Shown here: one piece after another, positions 1 through 15,500 of the stretch
Layout of the letters: every line of letters begins with the position of its first letter
Position numbering within the stretch: position 1 is the first letter of the stretch
Source: Homarus americanus
Lineage: Eukaryota > Arthropoda > Malacostraca > Decapoda > Nephropidae
NCBI RefSeq assembly: GCF_018991925.1
Contig: NW_024732238.1
Span: 8,264,642 to 8,328,641 of the forward strand
Direction of reading: 5' to 3'
Length of the DNA: 64,000 bases
Notes under the pieces: model-generated
Database searches by the model: none
What the model saw: the letters and a program-made list of their open reading frames with translations, nothing else
What the model was told of the DNA's origin: nothing
Translations under genes and position numbers: made by a program

Positions 1-309
1 CCCAGTGCAAAGTCATTTGCCACTTTACTTCATTATCATCATCATCATCAGGGAGACCATTCTACACTCGGCTACCGGACCAGCAACATCTCTCACAGCT
101 CTTCACCACCCAGCTTCCTCAGAAACCTCCTCGCCCTACAGGACCTCTGAGCAAGCTTCTCCACCTAGTCACTCCTGAGCACTGCGCTATACAACAATAT
201 ATATACAAAAAGAGCATTGTGAGTTTCTATTCTACCTCATTCCTGATTGTGAGATATCTACATGTACGTATGTTTGTGTGCCCATACTAAGATAATTGAC
301 AACTGGCCA
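1..309. other. unassigned flank, no gene seen
   Basis: I see no reading frame or repeat signature that I can name here, apart from a short (atc) run at about 35-49. It lies immediately 3' (on the minus strand) of the truncated BEL pol remnant, so it may be the older sequence that the remnant joins, or an unrecognised decayed part of it. Confidence 0.4.
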
Positions 310-1607
310 CATACAGTACGCTACACTCCTCTCCTGGTCGCTGGCCTTGAGTTTGGTTGCACCTTGATAGCTAGCTGATCACCTTCCAGGAACCACCTAA
401 CCCTCAGGGCTCGCTCCATTGGCAATTTGTCTTGCCTCAGATCAATTTCCTTCAGTGCATTTTGCCTCTCCTCCGGTGGGATGGTAGCCAACACTCCTTT
501 GTGATTACTGGCCCACTTAGTTAACCGAAATCCTCCAAACGCCAACAGTTTTCTAAGCTGACACATGCTTCATTTGATGAGTCCAGCGACATGAGTAGGT
601 TGTCAACATAGAAGTTGACTTCCACTTGCGCCACCATATCGGGAAACTCGTATCTGTGGTCTTGAAATGTGCGCCGGAGAGCGTAAGTTGCACATGAAAG
701 GCTCCACACCCCACCAAAGATGTGCTCCTTCATCCTGTAAGTTACTGGCTCTCTACTCAGGTCCCCATTCTCCCACCAGAGGAATCTTAACACATCTCGA
801 TGTTCTGGCGCTACATGGATTTGATGGTACATAGCCTCCACATCTGCCATGATGGCTGTAGTTCCTTGGCGAAATCTACACAGGACTCCAAGTAATTTGT
901 TGTTGAAGTCTGGACCTTGTAGTACCTGGTTGTTCAGCAATGTCCTTTTGTGTTTGGCTGCACAGTCAAAAACTATGCGTACTTTGTTTGGCTTATTTGG
1001 GTTCAACACTGGGTGAGGAGGCAGATACCAGACCAGTCCAGTATCTGACTCCAACTGGAACTTAGGCACTGATTCAGCATATCCTTCAGCAAGCAGTTTA
1101 TTTATTTCCTCTACGTATCCTTGTCGCAGCCGTGCGGTCTTGGATAGTCTCCTTCGAAGCCCATCTAGTCGACGCTCCGCCATGGCCGTGTTGCTTGGGA
1201 GTTCCGTGTTCTCATTACGGAACGGTTTGGGAAATTGGCCTATTTTTCCGGCCATGTACGAACTGTCGTTGGCTTTCTGGGCCATGCCAGCATCAGAGGT
1301 GCCTGCCATTGGCTCCTGTTTCACAAGACCTTGAAAATTTTGCTTCATTCCACCCTTGCTTGTGTTTGACATACTTGCAGTAAGTGCCTCCCTTCGTTCT
1401 TGATGCAACAGTCTAGAATGCTTCTCTTTGCACCCATCAGTGCCACACCTGAAGCGTGACCAACACTCAGCAACAAGGTGGCCCACTCTCAGACACAAGA
1501 AACAGCAACGTAATCTTTTTACCCTCTCTAACCTCTCCCTCACTGACATGCTCCGGAATTTGTCGCACCCTGCTAATTCATGTGCTCTGGAACACACTGG
1601 GCACGTG

Positions 1608-1608
<1 letters not shown>
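310..1608 (-). pseudogene. BEL/Pao retrotransposon gag-pol remnant
   Basis: Two overlapping minus-strand frames read as one BEL/Pao polyprotein fragment. The upstream frame (521-1608) begins with Cys-rich gag knuckles ([13 protein letters not shown], then CCFLCLRVGHLVAEC and CGTDGCKEKHSRLLH). It passes quickly to reverse transcriptase: NKVRIVFDCAA, then AIMADVEAMYHQIHV, then FYVDNLL, where YVDN replaces the usual YVDD. The aspartic protease and RT N-terminus normally found between knuckles and RT are missing, so there is an internal deletion of a few hundred codons. A frameshift at about 521-566 moves the frame to 321-566, which carries the RT-connection segment (GGFRLTKWASN, EIDLRQDKLPMERALRVRW) and breaks off at TRRGV, followed by a stop. 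No RNase H, integrase or LTR is present. Family known from BEL elements of arthropods; inactivity is inferred from the breaks. Confidence 0.85.

Positions 1609-3265
<1,657 letters not shown>

Positions 3266-3319
<54 letters not shown>
3266..3319. repeat. (TA)n microsatellite
   Basis: About 26 TA units abutting the right end of the degraded DNA element (gccggatatata). Confidence 0.95.
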
Positions 3320-3320
<1 letters not shown>

Positions 3321-3414
3321 TGTAAATTCACAATGAAAACGTGGATAAGGAAATTTTAGCTGCTTTATTCAAGACATCTCAAAGATCTAGCAATGCTGTT
3401 TCCTTTTTCCCGTG

Positions 3415-3738
<324 letters not shown>

Positions 3739-3768
3739 CAAGATACTGGTACAGAATAGCTATTGGGT

Positions 3769-3957
3769 ACAGGTACCCCCAGTTTACGAGAGGGTTGCGT
3801 TCCTGGAAACCCTAACATAAATTGGGAGCCTTTAAATGGGATAAGTTCCTGGCCTGTCCGACACAAACTTTCTTCCTTTAGTTGACATTCTTTCTTCCCT
3901 TTCTCTTTGCTGCAATGTTGCTTCACTCCCCCTCTTTTACAGGTACTTTAGCGGGCA
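3769..3957. repeat. Tigger-type terminal fragment and unassigned flank
   Basis: Starts as tacaggtacccccagtttac and continues gagagggttgcgttcctgg. This 'CAGGTxxCCCxxGTTTACG' shape is typical of the left ends of Tigger/pogo elements and their MITEs. No matching right end was found nearby, and the rest up to the LINE fragment shows no gene. Confidence 0.5.
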
Positions 3958-4310
3958 ATGTTCGGTGGATTGGCATCCTGTGTACCACAGGTAAGGCCTT
4001 GGTCTCGTAACACAAGTCTTGCCTGCGGTGCCCACCATTTCTCTGTGGATGTTGGTCACACTAGAATAACACGTTATAGTGCATCCTTCTTTCCTCACAC
4101 AGCCAAACTGTGGAATGCTCTGCCTTCTCCTGTGTTTCCACACTCATACAATGTCTCACTTTAAAAAGATGGTTTTCCGGCATCTTCGTGGTGTAGATTA
4201 ATATAACCTTTTCCTTTTCTATTTTTAATTTCTCGTTATTCTTATTTTTTTCGATGTGGGTCGATGACCTGTGCCCGGATGGGCTATTCCCAGTGCCGGA
4301 TTAAGCATGA
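3958..4310 (+). pseudogene. LINE 3' end (RT C-terminus plus tail)
   Basis: The frame at 3985-4164 reads TRYSASFFPHTAKLWNALPS and then SPVFPHSY. This is the typical C-terminal tail of non-LTR retrotransposon reverse transcriptases ('SFFPRTxxLWNxLP'). A one-base shift near 4164 moves the last residues (FKKMVFRHLRGVD, then stop) into another frame. The non-coding tail at about 4250-4300 (gatgtgggtcgatgacctgt, then gcccggatgggct) recurs at 19343-19400, 42628-42690 (minus) and 50690-50755, so it marks the 3' terminus of a LINE family distinct from the one at 12600. The element is heavily 5'-truncated. Confidence 0.7.
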
Positions 4311-4445
4311 GGCACTAGCCTCAGGCCCCCCGACTCTAAGGGGCCCCCAAATCCAAACATTCTCGAAGTTGAAGCGCATAAAACATGAACTTCATTCAAC
4401 GATGTCCTAGCAACGTCTCAATTTTCTGTCTCTTATGAACATTAA
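4311..4445. other. unassigned repeat-like segment
   Basis: Contains a GC-rich patch (ctcaggccccccgactctaa, then ggggccccc) of the 'gccggattaag...ggggcccc' kind common in invertebrate repeats. It separates the LINE tail from the truncated Gypsy. Confidence 0.3.
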
Positions 4446-7301
4446 ATGTGTTATTTTGCAGAAGCTGAAAGTCAACAGTACCTTACCATCAACACTCATA
4501 AAGGATTGTATAAGTTCAAAAGGTTGCCTTATGGTGTTAAAAGTGCACCAAAGTTATTTCAGTGCATCATGGACAAAATTCTTGTGGGTCTTCCCAATGT
4601 GTTATGTTTTCAGGATGATGTCCTTATTGTTGACAGTGACATCCAAAATCATGTCAAAACCCTAGCCACAGTATTCGAAAGATTGTTGGCACACAATGTC
4701 AGGCTCAACAAGAGCAAATGTTCATTCCTAGCTAAAGAAGTAACTTATCTTGGCTACAAAGTGAATGCAGAAGGGCTGAGACCTGTAGAAGATAAAGTAG
4801 GAGCCATAGTAAATTTACCTGCTCCAAAAAATGTCAGTGAATTGAAAGCTTTCCTAGGTATGATACAGTATTATTCAAGGTTCTTGAGTGGACTTTCATC
4901 AGTTTTAGCCCCTCTGCATGAACTGTTAAAGAAAGGGATACCATGGAAATGGAACAGTGCAACTCAGAAGTCATTTGAAGATTGTAAAGCTGCTCTGTCT
5001 AGTACTGATGTTTTGGTCCACTATGATACCAGTAGAACACTAAAGCTTGCTTGTGATGCATCGGGCTATGGATTAGGTGCTGTCATAAGTCACATAATGG
5101 ATAACGGTGAAGAAAGACCCATTGCATATGCCTCTAGAACTCTTACCCAAAGTGAGAAAAATTATGCACAAATCGAGAAAGAGGCTTTGTCTATCATATT
5201 TGGAGTAAAGAAATTTCACCAGAATCTATATGGGAGGAATTTTGTCTTAATAACTGATCACAAGCCTCTCTTAGCAATTTTGGGTCCAAAATCACCTGTT
5301 CCTACACTTGCTGCAGCAAGAATGCAGAGATGGGCTGATATTGTTGGCATATAACTATGAGATACAGTACAGACGTTCAGATGATCATTCCAATGCAGAT
5401 GCTTTGTCAAGGTTGCCATGTAGTGGATCAAATGATGGAGTAGAGCCTAAGGTTTATGCTGTAACCACGTTGGCAGAAGATTTTCCAGTCACCTCCGGAA
5501 TGATTGCTCAATGCTCATGAAACTAGGAAAGATGTATTAGGAAGAGTCCTGGAGTATACACTAAATGAATGGCCAGAGATTTGTCCATCCTTAGACTTTC
5601 AACCGTATCATTTAAGGAGATGTCAATTATCAGTAGAACAGGGATGTGTGTTGTGGGGTATGAGAGTGTTAATTCCACAGTGTTTTAGAGGGCAAATTTT
5701 TAATGAACTGCATTTTGAACATCCAGGCATATGTGCTATGAAAGCACTGGCCAGAAGTTTTGTGTGGTGGCCTGAACTGGATGGTGAAATAGAAATGATG
5801 GTACATGAGTGCTCTGTCAGAATGTTAGGAGTATACTACCCAGCACATCTTTGAAAACCTGGAAATGGCCTACCCGTCCCTTCCAAAGAGTATACTTTGA
5901 CTTCTGTGATAAGGGAACAGACAAATTTCTTGTATTAATGGAGTCATTCAAAGTGGATTGATGTTAAGCACATGTACAGTACTAATGCTGGTAGCACCAT
6001 TAATGAATTAAGATTAATATTTGCTGAACATGGAATACCAGAAGAGGTAGTATCTGACAATGGTCCTCCATTCCAATCATTAGAGTGTGAAAACTTCATG
6101 AGACTCAACGGTGTAAAGCATGTACTGACCCCACCCTATCATCCTGCCTCTAATGGTGCAGCTGAGAGATCAGTTAGAATTGTAAAAGAAGCACTTTCCA
6201 AGCAGGTAATTCAAGGAACTGTAGGAAAATCAAAGAAACACAGACTAGCAAATTTCTTACTCAGATACAGAACCACACCACATAGTGTGACAGGATGTAC
6301 TCCTGCAGAGTTAATGGTGAAGAGACAGTTGAGAACAAGATTAAGTTTAGTCAAGCCAAGTCTGTTTGAAGTTGTAGAGAGGAAACAAGCTCAACAAAAA
6401 ATGTATCACAATAAGAGTTCCAGTGAAAGTGTTCCAGGTAAATGATAGGGCGAGAGCTAGGAACATGACTAAAGGTTATGGTACTGTACATGCAAAGTGG
6501 ATAACTGGTGTCATTGACAAGGTATGTGGATCTAGGACATATTTAGTGAAATGTGGTAACTCTTTGAGATATGTTCATGTGGATCACATCATTCAGGCAC
6601 ATGAAGAGATGAATGTAGTGTGGGGTACGAGATATTGGTTCGCAATCAGGATGGGATGGAGAAAGGAAACTCACAATGTGCTCGCTGCATACATATTGTA
6701 TTGGATGTACAATGCAGCTTGTGCTGGGAAGGCAGCGTGGTTACAAGCGTTGAGTAGAGAGAGCTGGTTGGTGAGGGTACTCAGAGGAGGACCAGCTTGT
6801 GGGGCGCTATGGTCGCCGGCTGGAGCGGGAGCCGCTAAGAAGGAGCGGAGGAGGAGGTGTTGCTTGCTGGTGGCTGTAGGTAGAAGGAGATAGGTCACCA
6901 CGACGTGAGGTCTTATATAGCGGAGGTAGGCGTGACTTAATAGTTGACCTCAGTCATGTAAGGCGGCACTGGTTGATGACCTAGACGAGAGGCGGCGCAG
7001 GCTGGTGAATTCGAGGGGGTCGGCTAGTCAGCGACACTTGGCGTTTGTAGGGGAGGAATCCACTACAGTAGCACCAGAACAAGATGATAAACTTGACACA
7101 GTTTCAGATGATCATCATGATGATGAGGTCAAAGATGATATTTCCCAGCATCCACTCACAGTGTCAACTGACTGTATTGATGATACGTCTGTCACTGATA
7201 ATGCACAGAGTGCAAGTGAAACCCCTGTAAAACTTGATGGAGGGAATAGTCCTTTTAGATCAAACAGAGTTAGGAGACCTGTTATTAAATTAGACCTCTA
7301 A
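4446..7301 (+). pseudogene. Gypsy (Ty3) pol remnant, 5'-truncated
   Basis: Reading starts inside reverse transcriptase (YLTINTHKGLYKFKRLPYGV) and the catalytic box reads CFQDDVLIV, where YxDD is usual. RNase H follows, with LACDASGYGLGAV, EKEALSIIFGVKKF and ITDHKPLLAIL. After a shift near 5340 comes the DALSRLP connector, then (shift near 5510) the integrase zinc region with HFEHPGICAMKA and VHEC. The integrase core shows YFDFCDKG near 5890, VSDNGPPF and HPASNGAAERSV (5972-6445). After a shift near 6430 the C-terminal chromo/SH3-like part runs to about 6610. The C-terminal tail resumes at about 7072 (SNRVRRPVIKLDL, stop at 7301); between them sits a solo LTR. The region 5850-5970 is broken. 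Gag, protease and the 5' LTR are absent. Several frameshifts make this copy dead. Confidence 0.9.
6619..7067 (+). mobile_element. solo LTR inserted in Gypsy pol
   Basis: A 449-bp segment begins TGTGGGGTACGAG and ends GGAATCCACTACA, that is TG...CA, and is flanked by the 4-base direct repeat GTAG (6615-6618 and 7068-7071). It contains a TATA-like cttatatagcgg near 6912 and no coding frame. The Gypsy frame on either side is interrupted only by this block. These are the marks of an LTR left by recombination between two LTRs; 4-bp duplications are usual for Ty3/Gypsy integrases. Confidence 0.8.
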
Positions 7302-7438
7302 TTATCTGAATTGTGAACAGGCCTTTCAAAACTGTTTAGTTAGGAAGTTATATTTGTTGTGTTCTATTCTCTTCTTCCCTGCCATATGTAATTCTTTAAA
7401 TTTTGATTATTTAGGATATGTAGCAGCCATGCTCTCTT

Positions 7439-7451
7439 TTGAAAGGAAAAA
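7439..7451 (+). promoter_or_regulatory. polypurine tract of the Gypsy remnant
   Basis: gaaaggaaaaaag lies directly 5' of a TGTTATATATG start, as expected for the plus-strand primer next to a 3' LTR. Confidence 0.6.
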
Positions 7452-7660
7452 AGTGTTATATATGTGTATGTTTATAAGCTGCCTTTATTGATTATATATA
7501 CATTATATATTATGTTACTTCTTACCAAAGTCATAAAGTGTTTAGGCTTGTGTAAACATGAAATGTGTTAGGCACGTTGTACGAACAACAGAGAATAAAC
7601 GCTCTAAGTAGACCGAGCATGTGGCTTGTCATTCTCCCATTAAATAATGTAAGATACTAC
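7452..7660 (+). repeat. probable 3' LTR of the Gypsy remnant
   Basis: Starts TGTTATATATGTG after the polypurine tract and includes a polyadenylation-like gagaataaacgctc near 7590. The 3' limit is approximate because the 5' LTR is not present for comparison. Confidence 0.45.
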
Positions 7661-9038
7661 ATACTATACAATGTACAGTACTGTACTTACAAAACAATGG
7701 TAGTAGATAAAATAAGCAACACTGTTCACAAGAAACATCGATTGAAAATTATAAGTGTGTGACCAAGGTACCATGTGATGTATAGCTTATTAGGTTGTGT
7801 ATTAATGGCTATTCCTGAACTGTATTCCTATTTTCATTAAAAGTATTTAAAATTTGTGCCCCCTTGAGGTCACATTATGTACATACAGTACAATAAAAAA
7901 AATGAAAAAAGCAAAAACTAGAATTCCTCCAAATGCCTTTACAGTAGATGGAAATTTATACTGGCAGAAAACCTTATTTTTCTCATTAAGACATTGGGCT
8001 TAAATTATAGATATTAAGGTGTTTTGGGACTTTCCCAATTGTCAGTGGTTCAAATCATTCTTAAATTTGTAGATGTACTTTATCACCTAAATGGAGCATT
8101 GAACTTAAGTAATTTTTTTTAGAAATATTGTGTCGCCACACTGGGGTTGAGAGTACAGTACTGTATGCCTTAACAAGTGACCTACACTACTGACCTGAAA
8201 TGAAAATTAATCGGTAACACTTTTGAGTGATAACAAACAGAAATACTTACCAATCTTAAATGATACGTATCCACTCTGGCAGAAGATATTGCAGAGAAAA
8301 TGAAAGTGTAATGGATGCACATATCAAATGTTATATGCCATAGTAGCTACTCATTATACAGCAGTGGCATAAAAACGGTAGTGCTATTGGGTACAGTGTT
8401 ATGATAAGTACAGTAAAGCACAAGAAAACTGGCTTTTGGGTACAAAGTCTGAAAATAGTTTAAGGTATTGTTTTTTTATATATTTTGATACAATGTACAC
8501 TGAATTTAAAATTAAATGTCAAACAAGAACAAAATAATCACCAGTTCACACATACTGATAACCACATTTATTTTATTCAAGCTTGGATACAACACTATAG
8601 GAAGCATTGAGTCAATGCGGAAGTTTTTTTCAGAACTAAAAGTCAGATTATAAAATTTTTTTATTTAATCAGTAAAAATGGAAATAATTTACTACAATCT
8701 ATGCATAACCAAAATTAACTGTTTCGAACAACAATATACAATACAGTATATGCCTAGCTAAAACAGAACTGTATTATTGTTTTTCTATACATAACAGTGA
8801 CTTTACAGTATACTGTATATAACAGGTGAGTGAGGTGATATTATCCTACACTAAAGACAAGTCAAATGGGCCCCGATTCTAGCTGGCCCAGACCGAACCA
8901 AGCCTAACCATTAAGACTGGGTTCCAGTCTTAATGGAATCTAATAATATTTGTCAAGTCAAGTTGGGCCCAATTAGGACTGAAACCCATTTGACCTGCAA
9001 CAACTTAGTTGACCACCGATTCATGTTGTTGACTTATA
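7661..9038. other. non-coding stretch, no gene seen
   Basis: AT-rich DNA without a credible reading frame or splice-flanked exon. It carries many short gtacagta/tactgtac repeats, and a perfect 13-bp stem with a 3-base loop at 8908-8936 (CCATTAAGACTGG and its complement). Confidence 0.6.
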
Positions 9039-11654
9039 CAGTCAACCCTCACTTTACGCGGATAATGTAACCCGCAGGGTCCCGCGGAAAGTGAGGAACG
9101 CGTAAAGTGAATAACATAACATATGGGATTGACCCCCAAACTCTCCCGCTACAGCGACCTAACTATATTGTAGTAAGTACTATCTTAACTTTTATGATAG
9201 TATGAAAAAAGCAAATAATACAGAAGAGGTTAGGTTAGGAAAATAAAAGGTTAAATAGGAAAAAATAAAAGGTTAGGTAAAGAAAACAAAATTGTGTGGA
9301 ACACTTACATTAGTAGAAGAGATGGGTTGGCATGTCTTGAGGATGGAGGCTGGTTTCCCGAGGCAGAGGGCAGATTACTGACCTCCCAGGTGAATCACCA
9401 TTACTAAGTGAATCACCATCACTGTCACTTACAGTTGTCGAGGCACCTGACAAATCCCTCAAGTCATCTTTGCAACACTATCACTGGCCTGGGCTGGCTG
9501 TGGTGGTTTGTGGGGAAAATCTGTTATGCTTTGCTTTGTGTGGCTAGTGTTGATGTTGATTAAATTGATACACGCCGGTGAACTCATGATCTGCAACAGC
9601 TGGATAGTGAAGATTTCATGCCTGTTTGCGTCGGGGTGGAAGTGGAAGGGAGCTTGGCTTTCGATACGCTACGATAGCACCCCCTAACGACTGCAGGATG
9701 GTGTTGTTCTTCTTGGGATGGCCAGCACCACCTTCACTGGCGTCATCATCATGCCATCTCCTCATTAGTCATCAGGTTCCATTATCACCTCCAGGATGTC
9801 TGGCCGTTGTTGGTCTCGGAGAAGCCTGGAACTGTAACAGTCTGCGCGGCTTCTCTGGCAAGGTCCACTGCTACTGTGATCCGGAACCTCTACCGGTCTA
9901 CCGAATTGACTCCTCCTCTCACCATTGTTCACACTGTATCTCCATGCGTGACGAATTGGCAATGGTGGCAGATCCATGACTCCACCAAAAGTCTGCTTTT
10001 CTTTGTTAAATACTCTCCAGAATTGTTTTGAACAATATTTTGCTGTATAACTGTTGATCCTCATCTTCTTCGCTCTTTTTTGCTCGGTGGTAGTGTCACT
10101 CGTTCTTTTAACTCTTCCTGGTGTTGGTATGATCGTTCAGGAGTTTGAATTTTTAGTAGAGAATGCAGCTTTTACGTACAGATTAACTCTTGAATCCATG
10201 GGCTTAACATGCTAAACGTCAGGAAGAAGACCACTTTTACGTTGGGGGTGGCGATGCAACAGTAAGGGGCAGTGTCCGCAGTGCGTTGTCCCAGCAACAA
10301 CAAAATCTTGAATGGCACATTCTGTTGCTCTGGGAATTTCTTGCCCCGCCGGGAACAAAACAGTCATCAAACCAGGAGGGACAGTGTAGAGAACATCCAC
10401 GCCTTGCCGTGTGATCAGCCAGTGGACATTTAAGCTTGGTCATATCCGCCAGAATTTTGTGGCGTGCGACTTTAGCGTGCTATGGATCACACGATAACGA
10501 AACTACGTGCCGGAGGCATTGGTGGTAAACAGGGCGGTGATCGTTCCTTCTGCATCTTCCGGCCCCGAATCTTGCTGGCATTCTTTATGAAAGGACTTGG
10601 AAGAATTAGCTTTTTTTGAAAGAATAAGTTCCGTCCATGTTAAACACCACAAAGGTCGATAGGTGTGCTGTCCTTCCTCCATAATCTCACATAAAAACGG
10701 AGAATTACCGCCGCCTTACAGTCAACTTTCCTTCTTACCACCAATGTTTATATTAGTGATCTTGTTCCTCTTCTTAAACCTCCTGCTAACCACCAGAGGA
10801 AGCATTAAAGGGAGTTTGACCTATGGTTCCCCATCTTCGTTGCACTAATGTACGGAGTTCACGTGCGTAGTCGTAACAGAGGCGTGTGGAAGCCGCCATG
10901 TTCCGTCGCGCCTGGCCTTTAAGTACCTCACAAGTAATTTATCTGTCTTGAAAACTGGTTGTGAAAATAACGATCGCCGACTTTGAACTTTGTGATCCTT
11001 CATGTGCTCCTTTATCTTGGCTGCATCCTTCTTTATTGTTAAAATGGCCAGATTCATTTCACACACCATGCTGGTAGCCAAATCAACCTGCGCCTTTCCT
11101 TTCTCCAACTCTTGGATGATGGTATACTACCACCTCGTAACCAAGGAGGCGTCGTGTCTTCTTTGGCTTAAGTGCTGGCTGCGGGTCAGGTAGGAAAGGT
11201 TTCTCTCTGGGGTGGTGGTCCGGCAAGCGAAATTTTGAGAACAATGGATGCCCGTTTACACGGTCTGGTGGAGGGATGAAACTGGCGTGACTGGAGTCAG
11301 GATCATCTTTCTCCCTCCCTACAGGTAAGACCGTGCCCATGCTTTAAGCCAATTACAGCTAGCGAAGCAGGGGGTAAAGGGATGCGGCCCATCTGATCCC
11401 GTCCGTCATATGACATCAGTGATAATGCAACAAAAGAGACACACTGCGCCTTGCAGCACTTAGCGGAGGAGGGAAGGAGGGGGCGAAGAGCACAGGCAGG
11501 CAGGCGGGTGGGGGCGAATCAAAATAGCGTCGCGCCCGTACACTCTCGCGTAATGGTGTTCACCCGCGCGTAATGTGAAACCACGAATTAGGTTCTGGCA
11601 GCACGCGTAACATGGAAGCATGAGAATGTGGGACGCGTAAAGTGAGGTTGACTG
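9039..11654 (-). mobile_element. Tigger/pogo element with both ends, decayed
   Basis: The left end CAGTCAACCCTCACTTTACG is mirrored by the right end cgtaaagtgaggttgactg. Both are flanked by TA (9037-9038 and 11655-11656), the target of Tc1/mariner-superfamily elements. At 2616 bp it has the length of a transposase-bearing Tigger. The minus strand holds a badly broken transposase. At 10240-10440 the fragments WFDDCFVPGGARNSQ and RFCCCWDNALRTLPLT correspond to the region around the second catalytic Asp ('LLLLDNAPGHPP'). FWRVFNKEKQTFGGVMDL (about 9960-10010) fits the C-terminal part. Its subterminal sequence (taacatatgggattgaccccc, and near 9310 cattagtagaagagatgg) is shared with the MITEs at 11884, 16649, 17618, 29747 and 32243, so it may be their parent type. 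Confidence 0.75.
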
Positions 11655-11883
11655 TACTAGGATGTAACAGTGGTCATCTCTAAATTTCAAGCTAGGCATG
11701 CTGGTATATTACTTACCTACTCTACTGCATAAGTTCAAAGTCTAACAAAATATTTATGCAGTGTGTGTACTAAACAAATATAAACTTGCTGAAAGGACAT
11801 GATACAGTAATTTAACACAAGTACAGAATGCACTTTTCATTCACATTAGGTATTAAATTTTTTTTACCCTTTTTCAGTATCAC
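11655..11883. other. short non-coding spacer
   Basis: Between the Tigger and the next MITE; no feature recognised. Confidence 0.5.
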
Positions 11884-12597
<714 letters not shown>

Positions 12598-12599
12598 TA

Positions 12600-15500
12600 T
12601 ATATATATTTCATTAGCCCAATAAAGCACACAGCCTTCTACAGTGACAAGGACCACCGTGGTGTCTACATATATCGTGAAAACTGTGTCGGTGACCCCAA
12701 GCACCAGGGACAAAGACCCACGGTCTTTACGACTGACAAATATTAACAAATGTCTACCAGTGTCAGTGGCCCTCAGAGTGCCATCAGTGACTTTATGGCC
12801 ACCGGAGACAAACACTTCCATCCGCCCACAACAAATATCAACAGATGGCCACCAATCACTTACTCCCGACGCACTCTGTACCATCTAAAGCGTGGGAACG
12901 GTTATCCTGATGGCAATGTTATCGCGCGACTCAAGTCACTGAACATATTCCACGCGCGTGGCCGTAGACAGGGCCGTCATACACATAAGCCCATTAGGAC
13001 CGTAACCTCCACTAGGAAACCGGAGAAACCCACCCCTGACAGACCGTACCACTTCACTGAAGGTCCATGGATATGGTATGATCTCCCGTCTTTACTGCTA
13101 TCCAACGTCACTTCCCTAGCTAACAAGTTTGACGAGCTGGCAACTACAGTCAGGTCAGCCGCCGCGAGAGTCGTTGCCATATGTGAGGCTTGGCAAATTG
13201 TGCCTGAAACGTGTCATATTGAGGGATATCAACTCTTTCATCACCTTCGTTCACATAGACGCGGAGGGGGCGTTGCCCTCTTCTGTCAAGATGACCTACG
13301 CCCATCACGCCTGGATGTTCAAGTCCCAGCAGATGTGGAAGCATTATGGGTACGTGTTGTGCCACGGGCCCACCCGCGCCACACTGCTTCCATCATAATC
13401 TGTGTGGCATACCATCCGCCTCGCTCACCCACCAGAGACACTCTTATCAATCATCTCATTACCACCTCAGACCACCTCAGAGTTAGGTACCCATGTGCCA
13501 AGTTAGTATTATGTAGGGATTATAATGAAATTGACACCACTGATATCCAGGACCAGCTATCACTATCACAAGTTGTGAACTTCCCCACACACGGTCAAAA
13601 TACCCTTGACCTTATCTTAACTGACTTAGCGGACCAGTACCAACCACCTCAACCAATGCCTCCTATCGGGTGTAGCACACACATATCAGTGCTCTGGTCC
13701 CCAGCTGCCACTCCCACTCAAGTACAGAGACCCTACATCAAGACCTACAGGCCGATTACTGACTCTGCAGTGCGCCTCTTCGGGCAGTGGATAGTTCACC
13801 ATCCCTGGACTGAAGTACTTAGCGTGGATGACGTGGAAACCAAATGGATAAATTATACCAACACCACCACGGAAGCTCACCACCACTTCTTCCCCGAGAA
13901 GTCCGTCAGATCTCACCCAGCTGACTTGCCCTGGATCACACCTCGGATCAAAAGACTTATGCAACAGAGAGACAGAGCTTTTCATCTCAATGACCACATC
14001 CGCTACAGGTCACTTCGCAACAGAGTCATCCGCGAAATACGCACTGCAAAGAAGTCCCACTACCCAACCAAATTACAACACCTGAAGCAGACCAACATCA
14101 GTCAATGGTATGGTAAGCTTAAAGAACTCTGTGGACTAAACAATAAGACACACCCCCTCCCCTTCCTCAGCCATCTCACTAATGTTGACGCAGCTGAGCA
14201 AACAAATAACCATTTCGCTACTATATGCCAGACGCTCCCCCGGCTTGAAACAACCACTCTCCCTGCTTACCTACCAGCCCCCCTTCCCACTGATTTAGTA
14301 GAAGAATTTGAAGTAGCAAAACGCCTGGACAAACTAAAATTAAAACACTCTACCACCCCCATTGACTTACCAATGAAACTCTTCAAGGAGTTCTCCCCGG
14401 AGCTTGCTAAACCCCTATGCTCCATCATCAATGCTTCTCTCAGTCAAGCCAGATGCCCAGCTGACTGGAAGACCTCTTATGTATCACCAGTGCCCAAGTC
14501 AACCAGCCCACAATCCTTAAATCAGCTACAACCTATTGCAATCACCCCAATACCCAGCCTAATCTGTGAAAGTTTTGTGTTCGACTGGGCTTATGCTGAT
14601 ATTGCAGGAGTCGTAGACCCTCAGCAATTTGGCAACATGAAAACTTCCTCCACCACTCACTGTCTTGTCAGCTTTCTCGATTACATATACCGCCATCTCG
14701 AGAAACGAAAAATGTCTGTAGCTATCGCCTTCATTGATTTCACTAAAGCATTCGACCTAGTCGACCACAATATAATCATCAACAAAGCTATTGACCTCGG
14801 GCTTCGGAGAAGTCTTATACCATGGCTTACAGACTTCCTCAGTGACCGACGCCAAGCTGTACGCTTCCGAGGGGCTGTCTCCACCTTTCAGTCACTCACC
14901 TGTGGCGTCCCCAAAGGCACCAAGATGGGACCACTCTGCTTCCTTATGCTCATCAATGATGCCCTAAGAGAAACCCCCGCTCGCTGGAAATATGTCGACG
15001 ACTCCACCATTGGGATCAGCGTCAACAATTCTGCTCCCGACTATACCGCCCTTCAGGATTTATTGAACAGTCTCCAAAACTGGGCCACCAACAACCATGT
15101 CACCATCAACCATACCAAAACCTTGGTTATGCACATCAACCTCTCCTCCGACATTGTCCCACCTCCTTCCATTACTCTAGGTCCGAACACACTCCAGGTT
15201 GTAGATTCCACGAAGCTCCTCGGCGTCATCATAGACAACAAACTAAATTGGAAACCACACGTCAGTGAAGTTGTCAAATCCTCCAGTTCCGTCTCCACCT
15301 CCTCCGCCGACTCAAGTCCCTCGGAGTTCCTGCACCCGAGCTCCTCAGTGTTTACTCAACTTTCATACTTCCCAAGCTCACCTATGCCTCCCCTACCTGG
15401 TCTTCCTCCCTAAATGCCACACAACGTAAACACCTAGAAAAAGTGCAAAAGAGGGCATGCAAGATTATTCTCTCCCTTTCCTACTCCACATATCAAGAAG

